From an uncultured Lachnospiraceae bacterium (GTDB taxonomy: Bacteria > Bacillota > Clostridia > Lachnospirales > Lachnospiraceae), in assembly GCA_910587305.1 (NCBI GenBank), contig CAJUKV010000045.1:1-25310 (forward strand): DNA of 25,310 nt. The letters run 5' to 3'. Below, piece by piece: positions 1-6,458 of this stretch; position 1 is the stretch's first letter; each line of letters opens with the position of its first letter. Below the pieces are notes generated by a model that had not been told where the DNA came from, made no database searches, and saw only the letters and a program-made list of their open reading frames with translations. The position numbers and the translations under genes were made by a program.

Positions 1-104
1 GCTTGTATAAAGGATTATTTAAAATTTAAGTGATTTAAAAGTGTTTAAAACCCGTTCCTGAGTACGTTGTACCAGGCGGCCTTCAGCTTCATAGTTATTT
101 TGTA

Positions 105-118
105 AGAACAAACATTCG
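105..118. promoter_or_regulatory. Candidate LexA (SOS) box, upstream copy
   Basis: AGAACAAACATTCG matches the Bacillus/Clostridia LexA consensus CGAACRNRYGTTCG at 12 of 14 positions. It lies just upstream of the -35 element of the promoter at 127-155, and a better box sits at 160-173. Alone it would be weak; the pairing around one promoter raises its credibility. Confidence 0.5.
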
Positions 119-126
119 AAAAACTA

Positions 127-155
127 TTGCTTACCACGATAAATTGTGATATGAT
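127..155 (+). promoter_or_regulatory. Sigma-A-type promoter of the radical SAM operon
   Basis: TTGCTT (127-132), a 17-base spacer and TATGAT (150-155) form a good vegetative promoter. Transcription should begin near 162, inside the LexA-like box at 160-173, so LexA binding would block initiation. Confidence 0.6.
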
Positions 156-159
156 AATA

Positions 160-173
160 CAAACATGTGTTCG
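160..173. promoter_or_regulatory. Candidate LexA (SOS) box over the start of transcription
   Basis: CAAACATGTGTTCG matches CGAACRNRYGTTCG at 13 of 14 positions, with only position 2 off. It overlaps the expected transcription start of the promoter at 127-155, the usual place for an SOS operator. This supports DNA-damage control of the two genes downstream. Confidence 0.7.
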
Positions 174-207
174 TGAATGAGATGATTTATGTTGTGGGAG
201 TGTAGTT

Positions 208-1524
208 ATGGAGAATGGTCTTACTATCGGTATAAGGGAAGAAATGTCCGTTATGGAAAAACTGAGGATATTATCGGACGCTGCCAAGTATGATGTTTCC
301 TGTTCTTCCAGCGGCGTTGAGAGAAAGGGAGACGGGACAGGCATTGGAAATACATTGGCAGGTGGTATTTGCCACAGTTTTGGAGCGGACGGGCGGTGTA
401 TTTCCCTTCTGAAAATTCTGTTCACCAACGAGTGTATCTATGATTGCAAATATTGTATCAACCGTAAATCCAATGATGTGCCCAGAGCATCTTTTACGCC
501 GGACGAGATTTGTGAGCTGACCATTCAGTTTTACAGGCGTAATTATATTGAGGGGCTTTTTTTGAGTTCCGGGATTCTGTATAGCCCCACATATACCATG
601 GAATTAATTTACGAAGCGGTGTATAAACTGCGGACTTTGTACCGGTTTCAGGGGTATATACATGTGAAGGCCATTCCCGGTGCGGATCCGGAACTGGTAA
701 AAAGGATGGGTCTTTTGGCGGACCGAATGAGCGTTAATTTGGAGCTCCCTACGGCGGAGGGGCTTAAGCAGTTAGCCCCGAACAAGCACCGCAGGAACAT
801 TCTGCAGCCTATGCGCCAGATTCAACAGGGAATCACACAAAATAAAAACGAGATTACGGTCTATAAGCATGCGCCCTCCTTTGTGCCTGCCGGGCAGTCC
901 ACGCAGATGATTGTGGGCGCTACCCCGGAGAGCGATTACCAGATTATGACGGTAGCCGAGAACCTGTACAAAAAGTTTGAGCTGAAAAGAGTTTACTATT
1001 CTGCTTTTGTCAGCGTCAATGCAGATAAGGATTTGCCGGCGCTGCCTGAGGGGCCGCCATTACTGCGGGAACACAGACTGTATCAGGCCGACTGGCTGCT
1101 TCGTTTCTACGGTTTTGAGGCCGGGGAGCTTTTAAGTGAGAAAAAGCCCAATTTTAATGTATTGTTAGATCCGAAGGCAGATTGGGCGCTGCGTCATTTG
1201 GAACAGTTTCCCGTTGAGATTAATAGAGCGGAGTACCGAAATATTTTGCGGGTACCGGGAATTGGCGTTAAAAGCGCCCAGCGGATCGTGAGAGCAAGAC
1301 GCAATGGGAACCTTGGCTTTGGGGATCTTAAGAAAATTGGCGTGGTGCTAAAAAGGGCGCTGTACTTTATCACCTGTAATGGAAAGATGATGTACCCGAC
1401 GAAGCTTGAGGAGGATTACATTGCGCGAAATCTGATTGACAGAAAAGAAAAACTGCCTTTTGACAGGGACGGCATGACTTACAGGCAGCTGTCACTGTTT
1501 GACGATATGCAGGCGGCGCAGTGA
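208..1524 (+). CDS. Putative DNA modification/repair radical SAM protein (TIGR03916-like)
   Basis: A 438-residue radical SAM protein. The cluster motif CxxxCxxC is at C76, C80 and C83 (CIYDCKYC), preceded by the family-typical stretch DAAKYDVSCSSSG. A C-terminal helix-hairpin-helix (LRVPGIGVKSAQRIV, about residues 344-365) suggests DNA binding. The family is known only as a putative DNA repair or modification enzyme that travels with a DUF4130/TIGR03915 protein, present here just downstream. It would use S-adenosylmethionine and a 4Fe-4S cluster; the substrate is unknown. Start: ATG 208 has GGGAG at 196-200; ATG 244, with AGGGA upstream, would give the shorter N-terminus common in the family and is a fair alternative. 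Two LexA-like boxes flank the promoter, so damage induction is likely. Family assignment is confident; biochemical role is not known. Confidence 0.9.
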   Translation: MENGLTIGIREEMSVMEKLRILSDAAKYDVSCSSSGVERKGDGTGIGNTLAGGICHSFGADGRCISLLKILFTNECIYDCKYCINRKSNDVPRASFTPDEICELTIQFYRRNYIEGLFLSSGILYSPTYTMELIYEAVYKLRTLYRFQGYIHVKAIPGADPELVKRMGLLADRMSVNLELPTAEGLKQLAPNKHRRNILQPMRQIQQGITQNKNEITVYKHAPSFVPAGQSTQMIVGATPESDYQIMTVAENLYKKFELKRVYYSAFVSVNADKDLPALPEGPPLLREHRLYQADWLLRFYGFEAGELLSEKKPNFNVLLDPKADWALRHLEQFPVEINRAEYRNILRVPGIGVKSAQRIVRARRNGNLGFGDLKKIGVVLKRALYFITCNGKMMYPTKLEEDYIARNLIDRKEKLPFDRDGMTYRQLSLFDDMQAAQ

Positions 1525-1534
1525 AAGTTGTAAA

Positions 1535-1552
1535 ACTGCCCGAAAAGGCAGT
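1535..1552 (+). other. Short hairpin between the two operon genes
   Basis: ACTGCC and GGCAGT form a 6-bp stem with loop CGAAAA. No clean T-run follows, so it is more likely an intercistronic stem than a full terminator. Confidence 0.35.
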
Positions 1553-1615
1553 CATTGTTGATTAGGATTTGTTTTGCATCCGACTATTGTAAAACACGGA
1601 AAGGCACGGGTTTTT

Positions 1616-2419
1616 ATGGAAGAATATTACTTAGTATGCGAGGATTCCCTGGAGGGAATTTTTACAGGGATATATGATGCGTATCTCAAAAAAAAGCCCC
1701 ATGAGCAAATACACATTTGCGTGGGTGAGGAGGAAAATTACAGGCTTTTTGCCATTTACGAAACTTGTTATCCGGATGAAAAAAAGACGGCCAGCGTGGC
1801 CGGAACCATCATAAGGGAATTTGGCCGGGAGGCGTATCTGTCTATCTGCCGGGCACTTTGCTCCGGGGATCCGGATAAGGGGGAGGCAGTGTATAAGGCG
1901 GTGGTAGCGGGATTTTCCATGAAAAATAAAAAGGAGCTTATGGGAAATCTGTCAAACCCCTATATTCACAGAGTCTTTGAAATGGCCCGGTTTACCGCCA
2001 ATGAAGCCCACTACCATGTGGAATTCTTACGTTTTAAGGAACTGGAAAGTGGAATCTTATATGCGATGATTGGGCCTAAAAATAATGTGCTTACCTTTAT
2101 TGTACCGCATTTTGCAGATAGGCTCCCCCTGGAAAATTTTGTGATACATGACGAAAAACGGGATATCTATGCCGTGCATCCGGCCGGGAAGGACTGGTAT
2201 TTGGTGTGGGGCGATGGAAAAATGGGACAGCCGGAGCGCGTATTTTCAGAGGGGGAGAAGAGGTACAGCGAACTGTTTAGCTGCTTTTTTCATACAATAG
2301 CAATAAAAGAACGTAAAAACTATGGATTGCAGCGCGGTATGCTGCCAATCAGATACCGCGAGTATATGACAGAATTTAGTGTGAAGAAAAGTTCTAAGAT
2401 GTCCCAAAACGCCATCTAA
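1616..2419 (+). CDS. Probable DNA metabolism protein, DUF4130/TIGR03915 family
   Basis: A 267-residue protein that by its N-terminus (EEYYLVCEDSLEGIFTGIYDAY) and its place beside a TIGR03916-type radical SAM gene belongs to TIGR03915, the conserved partner of that enzyme. In many bacteria this domain is fused to, or located near, a uracil-DNA-glycosylase-like domain; here the protein ends after the DUF4130 part and no glycosylase gene is in the window. It is probably co-transcribed with the radical SAM gene (91-base gap with a small hairpin). Start: ATG 1616 fits the family N-terminus with GGAAAGG at 1598-1604; an in-frame TTG at 1574 behind AGGA would add 14 residues. The last 14 codons and the stop lie inside a structured repeat (2378-2457), so the C-terminal tail after about residue 254 may be repeat-derived. 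Function is unproven. Confidence 0.85.
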   Translation: MEEYYLVCEDSLEGIFTGIYDAYLKKKPHEQIHICVGEEENYRLFAIYETCYPDEKKTASVAGTIIREFGREAYLSICRALCSGDPDKGEAVYKAVVAGFSMKNKKELMGNLSNPYIHRVFEMARFTANEAHYHVEFLRFKELESGILYAMIGPKNNVLTFIVPHFADRLPLENFVIHDEKRDIYAVHPAGKDWYLVWGDGKMGQPERVFSEGEKRYSELFSCFFHTIAIKERKNYGLQRGMLPIRYREYMTEFSVKKSSKMSQNAI

Positions 2420-2457
2420 GAACTTTTAAAGCTTGCAAAGCAAGCTATCTTCACACT
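2378..2457 (+). repeat. Structured repeat family A, full-length copy
   Basis: An 80-base element with three nested stems: AGTGTGAAGA (2378-2387) with TCTTCACACT (2448-2457), 10 bp perfect; GTTCTAAGATG (2391-2401) with CATCTAAGAAC (2413-2423), 11 positions with one A-A mismatch; and AGCTTGC (2430-2436) with GCAAGCT (2440-2446), 7 bp perfect. Together they make a three-way junction. It contains the stop codon of the DUF4130 gene. A second copy at 22127-22171 keeps the second stem through paired base changes. Confidence 0.75.
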
Positions 2458-2534
2458 TAGAAGAATGCCTTGGAAAACAGGCACTCTTCGTCAGGATTTG
2501 TGATTTCGCAGAGCGGAGTCAGGGGGGAGTATAA

Positions 2535-2562
2535 AGTTTGGAAGTAAACTTCCAAACTCTTT
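2535..2562 (+). terminator. Perfect hairpin, possible terminator
   Basis: AGTTTGGAAGT (2535-2545) and ACTTCCAAACT (2548-2558) are perfect inverted repeats, followed only by CTTT. It may end the radical SAM operon transcript, but the T-run is weak. The 484-base gap 2420-2903 also holds repeat A, repeat B and the promoter and cre-like site of the next gene; 2607-2815 is AT-rich with nothing else I can name. Confidence 0.4.
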
Positions 2563-2565
2563 ATC

Positions 2566-2606
2566 GGTGGCAGTACCGCAAGCGCAGCTTGCGGTATGCG
2601 GGGGTA
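2566..2606 (+). repeat. Hairpin repeat family B, copy 1
   Basis: The sequence GGTGGCAG followed by a perfect 10-bp stem TACCGCAAGC (2574-2583)/GCTTGCGGTA (2587-2596), loop GCA, then TGCGGGGGTA. A near-identical copy is at 20985-21026 on the same strand. Confidence 0.7.
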
Positions 2607-2815
2607 TAAAAATAGAAATTTTGGTGATAATGGATATTAATAATATATTCTTTTAGCAGATGTGTATAATGGGTGCGCTATTTTATTTGTGGAAAATGTT
2701 TTGTGAAGTTTGCAGATGTGGGCGAAAGGATCAAGTAGCATAAAACAGCCGGGCATGATTTATACAAATTGCTGTTGGCAGAGTGTATGTGAAAAAGATG
2801 TATTAAAAAAAATAC

Positions 2816-2844
2816 TTTACAAATTTTCAATTGAGTGGTAATCT
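2816..2844 (+). promoter_or_regulatory. Promoter of the HPr-like gene
   Basis: TTTACA (2816-2821), 17-base spacer and TAATCT (2839-2844), with an extended TG one base before the -10. Start of transcription is expected near 2851, just ahead of the cre-like palindrome. Confidence 0.45.
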
Positions 2845-2856
2845 TTCTTCTAAACC

Positions 2857-2870
2857 AGAAAACGTTTTCC
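2857..2870. promoter_or_regulatory. Candidate catabolite-responsive element (cre)
   Basis: AGAAAACGTTTTCC matches the CcpA consensus TGWAANCGNTNWCA at 12 of 14 positions and contains the perfect palindrome GAAAACGTTTTC. It sits immediately downstream of the predicted transcription start, where CcpA binding would repress by blocking polymerase. Confidence 0.5.
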
Positions 2871-2903
2871 AACACCCGTTGACAAGAAGGAAAGGTGATA
2901 ACT

Positions 2904-3131
2904 ATGATGCAGAGAAAGATAAAGTTAGGATTGGATGATGTGAAAGATTTTGTAGTTACGGCTTCAAGATGTGATTTTGATATCGACATTTCTTACAACA
3001 GATTCACGGTGGATGCCAAGTCTATTGTTGGTGTGCTGGGATTGGATTTAAATAGGACTTTGACAGTGGCCTATAATGGTTATAATTCGGAATTTGAAAA
3101 GATGGTGAATCGTTTAGCTCCCGTATGTTAG
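2904..3131 (+). CDS. HPr/Crh-like protein lacking the phosphorylatable histidine
   Basis: A 75-residue protein that aligns with the PTS phosphocarrier HPr, most clearly around SRCDFDIDISYN and AKSIVGVLGLDL. The latter matches the KSIMGV block around regulatory Ser46 of HPr, and S40 here takes its place. The HPr active-site block around His15 is replaced by GLDDVKDF, and the whole protein contains no histidine, so it cannot carry phosphate from enzyme I. This recalls Crh of Bacillus, which keeps Ser46 but lost His15 and acts only in carbon catabolite regulation. Start at ATG 2904 behind AAAGGTG; a GTG at 2895 is upstream in frame but overlaps the ribosome site. It stands alone between its own promoter with a cre-like site and a long terminator. 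HPr fold is likely; a regulatory role is inference. Confidence 0.8.
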   Translation: MMQRKIKLGLDDVKDFVVTASRCDFDIDISYNRFTVDAKSIVGVLGLDLNRTLTVAYNGYNSEFEKMVNRLAPVC

Positions 3132-3192
3132 TGTGATTCCTATTAGGGCGCTTAACAAATAAATTTACACGGAATTTTTGTCAAACTATAAG

Positions 3193-3265
3193 ACCGCCAA
3201 AGGCGGGACTTTCACGAAGGGCTTTTGTGCTCTCGTAAAATCCCTGTCTTTCGGCGGTTTTTTTG
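3193..3265 (+). terminator. Long-stem terminator with alternative pairing
   Basis: ACCGCC (3193-3198) pairs with GGCGGT (3253-3258) as the base of an extended, imperfect stem-loop, followed by TTTTTTTG. The CCGCC at 3194-3198 can instead pair with GGCGG at 3202-3206, giving a competing small hairpin. It ends the HPr-like transcript. Confidence 0.75.
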
Positions 3266-3347
3266 TTTGGCATGCAGCGGTGGGAATGGAAGTATTATAC
3301 GGGAAATAAAACAGAAATATCTTTGCAGAAATAGAGGATGCGGGTAA

Positions 3348-3376
3348 TTGAATAAACACCCAAAATAAAGTACAAT
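3348..3376 (+). promoter_or_regulatory. Promoter of the nuclease-helicase gene
   Basis: TTGAAT (3348-3353), a 17-base spacer and TACAAT (3371-3376). The predicted leader is about 68 bases. Apart from this promoter and the terminator at 3193-3265, the 319-base gap 3132-3450 shows nothing else. Confidence 0.65.
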
Positions 3377-3450
3377 GGATAAGAAATAAAGGATAAAAAT
3401 TTGTGCGGCAATATTTGCATCAGCGCCTGATAAGAAAGATACGGATCTAA

Positions 3451-5874
3451 ATGGAGATACATATATCGGTAAGGAATCTGGTGGAGTTTATTCTTCGTTC
3501 CGGAAATATAGACAATAGAAGAGCGGCAGCTCCTGAAAATGCCATGCAGGAGGGCGGAAGGATTCATCGCATGATTCAGCGCGCTATGGGGGCGGATTAT
3601 CATGCGGAGGTTTTTTTGCGCCATATTGAAAAGACGCCGGATTATGAGATACATATTGAAGGAAGGGCGGATGGCATTATTGTAAGCCAGGGAGGCGATA
3701 AGGTGTATCCGCCCCCGCTGCCGGTTATGGAAGGAGAGCCGGACAGGGGAGATTTGGTGACGGTGACCATAGATGAGATCAAGGGAACCTACAGAGATAT
3801 CCACAAGATGAAGGAAGCGGCGCCGGTGCATTTGGCGCAGGCAAAATGCTATGCGTATATTTACGGAACTCAAAACGGGCTGAGGCATATAAGAGTACGG
3901 CTTACTTACTGCAACATTGAAACGGAGGAAATCAGATATTTTCATTTTGCATTCGAAAAGGATGAATTGGAGGAGTGGTTTGGCGAGCTGATGGGGCAGT
4001 ACAGAAAATGGGCGGATTTCCAGTTTGCATGGCAGAAGGAAAGACAGGCGTCTATGAAAAGCCTTTCTTTTCCTTTTCCTTACCGTGAAGGGCAAAAAGA
4101 ACTGGCAGCTTATGTTTACCAAACCATTTATCACAAACGGAAGCTGTTCATTGAAGCGCCTACCGGCGTGGGAAAAACAATTTCCACCTTGTTTCCGGCA
4201 ATAAAAGCCTTTGGGGAGGGAATAGCGGAAAAAATTTTTTACCTGACTGCAAAGACAATCACCAGAAGGGTAGCGGATGATACGATTGAGCTGATGCGGA
4301 AGAAGGGACTGAAATTTAAATCTGTGGTTTTGACCGCTAAGGATAAAATCTGCTTCATGGAGGAGACAGAGTGTAATCCTGAATATTGCCCCTATGCTAA
4401 AGGGCACTTTGATCGCGTCAACGATGCCATTTACGAGCTGTTGACTCATTCGGACAATTTTAACAGAGAAGCGATAGAAAACTGTGCAAGGACGCATCAG
4501 GTCTGCCCTTTTGAGCTGTGCCTTGACATGAGCCTTTTTGCCGATGGGGTGATTGGAGATTATAATTATCTGTTTGACCCACATGTGTATTTAAGACGCT
4601 TTTTTTCGGAGGGAGTTAAGCAAGATTACTTATTTTTGATTGACGAGGCGCATAACCTGGTGGATCGGGGCAGGGATATGTACAGTGCGGTTTTAAAAAA
4701 GGAAGATTTTCTTGCTTTGAAAAAGGTGGTAAAGGAATATGAGGTCAAACTATACCGTCAGCTTGAGGCGTGCAACAGAGAGCTTTTGACGTTAAAAAGA
4801 CAGTGCGAAGACTATGCATATCTTGACGAGGAAGACATAGCGCCGTTTATACGGTCGCTGACAAGGCTTTCCGCCGTTATGGAGGATTATTTGGAGGATA
4901 ATGAGGAAGGTCTTGTGCGGGGAGAGGTGCTGGACTTTTACTTTGAGGTTTCCCATTTTTTGTTAATTAATGATAAGCTGGATGAAAATTATGTGGTTTA
5001 CACCCAGCTTGAGTCGGACGGAGGGTTTTCCATCAGGCTTTTTTGTGTGAATCCGTCCAAAAACCTGCGGGAGTGTATGATGCGGGGCCGCAGCACGATT
5101 TTATTTTCCGCTACCTTACTGCCCATTCAGTATTATAAGCGGCTGCTTGGAGGGGAAGCGGAGGATTACGAGGTCTATGCCCATTCCGTATTTGATCCGG
5201 AGAAAAAAAGAATATTTGTAGCCGACGATGTGACCAGCAGGTATACAAGGCGTTCGGATAGAGAGTATCATAGTATTGCCGCCTATATCCACAATGTTAT
5301 CACCCAGCGGGAGGGAAATTATATGGTGTTTTTCCCTTCCCATGTATTTTTAAAAAATATATATGACAGGTACTGCAGCCACTTTTTGGATACCGAAAAG
5401 GTGGAATGCCTTTTGCAGGAAGAACGCATGGAAGAAGAAAGCAGAGAGGAATTTCTTGCCAGATTTGCAGGAGAGGGCAAAGAGGGAAAAACGCTGCTGG
5501 GATTTTGCGTGCTTGGGGGAATTTTCAGCGAGGGAATTGATCTTAAGAAGGATAGCCTTATCGGTGCGATTATTGTGGGGACGGGCCTGCCGCAGGTGTG
5601 CAATGAACGGGAGATTTTGAAAGGGTATTTTGATGCAAGAGGGGAAAGCGGCTTTGATTTTGCCTATAAATACCCGGGAATGAATAAAGTGCTTCAGGCG
5701 GCGGGCAGAGTAATCAGGACAGTGGATGATGTTGGGATCATTGTCCTGTTAGACGAAAGGTTTTTAAGCGCTTCTTATCTTAAGCTGTTTCCAAGAGAGT
5801 GGGAAAACTACGAGAGAATATCTCTTGAACAGATTGGCAGGAGGGTAGAACGCTTTTGGAACGAATGGTTATGA
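3451..5874 (+). CDS. PD-(D/E)XK nuclease fused to XPD/DinG-type Fe-S helicase
   Basis: An 807-residue two-part protein. Residues about 1-190 look like a Cas4/RecB-type PD-(D/E)XK nuclease: D74 in GRADGI, then D108, E109 and K111 in IDEIKG, and the following QAKCYAYIYG helix. From about residue 210 it is a superfamily 2 helicase of the XPD/DinG group: Walker A EAPTGVGKT (235-243), DEAH at 398-401, GGIFSEGIDL, and motif VI QAAGRVIRT near the C-terminus. Cysteines C301, C308, C313, C345, C352 and C357 lie between Walker A and DEAH, where XPD and DinG hold a 4Fe-4S cluster; four of them are probably ligands. It should unwind and cut DNA during repair or replication-conflict processing. Start ATG 3451 gives the family-typical N-terminus, though the ribosome site (CGGAT) is weak. 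It has its own promoter and terminator. Confidence 0.85.
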   Translation: MEIHISVRNLVEFILRSGNIDNRRAAAPENAMQEGGRIHRMIQRAMGADYHAEVFLRHIEKTPDYEIHIEGRADGIIVSQGGDKVYPPPLPVMEGEPDRGDLVTVTIDEIKGTYRDIHKMKEAAPVHLAQAKCYAYIYGTQNGLRHIRVRLTYCNIETEEIRYFHFAFEKDELEEWFGELMGQYRKWADFQFAWQKERQASMKSLSFPFPYREGQKELAAYVYQTIYHKRKLFIEAPTGVGKTISTLFPAIKAFGEGIAEKIFYLTAKTITRRVADDTIELMRKKGLKFKSVVLTAKDKICFMEETECNPEYCPYAKGHFDRVNDAIYELLTHSDNFNREAIENCARTHQVCPFELCLDMSLFADGVIGDYNYLFDPHVYLRRFFSEGVKQDYLFLIDEAHNLVDRGRDMYSAVLKKEDFLALKKVVKEYEVKLYRQLEACNRELLTLKRQCEDYAYLDEEDIAPFIRSLTRLSAVMEDYLEDNEEGLVRGEVLDFYFEVSHFLLINDKLDENYVVYTQLESDGGFSIRLFCVNPSKNLRECMMRGRSTILFSATLLPIQYYKRLLGGEAEDYEVYAHSVFDPEKKRIFVADDVTSRYTRRSDREYHSIAAYIHNVITQREGNYMVFFPSHVFLKNIYDRYCSHFLDTEKVECLLQEERMEEESREEFLARFAGEGKEGKTLLGFCVLGGIFSEGIDLKKDSLIGAIIVGTGLPQVCNEREILKGYFDARGESGFDFAYKYPGMNKVLQAAGRVIRTVDDVGIIVLLDERFLSASYLKLFPREWENYERISLEQIGRRVERFWNEWL

Positions 5875-5895
5875 GCTAAAATTTAAATATACCCT

Positions 5896-5931
5896 AAGGC
5901 ATGTGGATAACTCCATATGCCTTTTCCTTTT
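5896..5931 (+). terminator. Terminator after the nuclease-helicase gene
   Basis: AAGGCATGTGGA (5896-5907) and TCCATATGCCTT (5912-5923) form a 12-bp stem with one G-T pair and loop TAAC, followed by TTCCTTTT. Confidence 0.75.
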
Positions 5932-6138
5932 GTGGATTTCTTTTTTGCATTGTGATTTTGAGGCACAGAACAGGGAAAATGGAGAAAATTGCAGGATTTC
6001 ACAGTAAATGACGTCGCATTTTTAAGGAAAAGATGAAGAGGTCATAATAAACGACATACATGTCATTGTGGATAACTCTGTGGAAATTGGGGATTTCTTT
6101 GTGATTTTGTTCTTTTTAGCAAAAAATCATGTGGATGA
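5902..6138 (-). promoter_or_regulatory. Cluster of DnaA-box-like nonamers in an AT-rich gap
   Basis: The reverse of TTATCCACA, TGTGGATAA, occurs perfectly at 5902-5910 and 6067-6075, with one mismatch at 6130-6138 (TGTGGATGA) and two mismatches at 5931-5939 and 6079-6087, all in the same orientation. The first lies in the terminator stem-loop. No replication gene is nearby, so this is not proposed as an origin. The rest of the 584-base gap 5875-6458 holds the amylase promoter and otherwise nothing I recognise. Confidence 0.35.
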
Positions 6139-6339
6139 TTTTTAGTGAAAAATTGAAAGTGCAAGGTTTCAAAATTTAAATAGTACTTATTCGGTCAATA
6201 AAAACAACGTTAAAATTGACCGTATCGGTACGCTTTCCGGTTACTCCCGGCAAAATAGGCGTGTTCTTACGGATTTTGCGGTAAACGCAAAGTCCCGGCC
6301 AAATAGTTATACATAAGTTCAGACAATTTCCAGGATTTA

Positions 6340-6368
6340 TTGCGCGTACGGTGAAAATATGGTAAACT
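6340..6368 (+). promoter_or_regulatory. Promoter of the alpha-glucan genes
   Basis: TTGCGC (6340-6345), a 17-base spacer and TAAACT (6363-6368). It would give a leader of about 85 bases before the amylase start. Confidence 0.45.
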
Positions 6369-6458
6369 AAATGACAGTTTGGCCCATCTGTTACGTAAAA
6401 AAAGGAAATCGATTTACATCCCAATTCACGGGCCACTATTAAGAATGGAGGATTCATT

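Noticed and set aside
3295..4584. Long open frame (429 codons) on the minus strand opposite the nuclease-helicase gene
   Set aside because: It is antisense to a clear protein with all helicase motifs, has no ribosome site and no recognisable protein features.
5875..6458. The DnaA-box-rich gap as a replication origin
   Set aside because: No dnaA, dnaN or other replication genes are near, and there is no clear unwinding element, so only a binding cluster is proposed.
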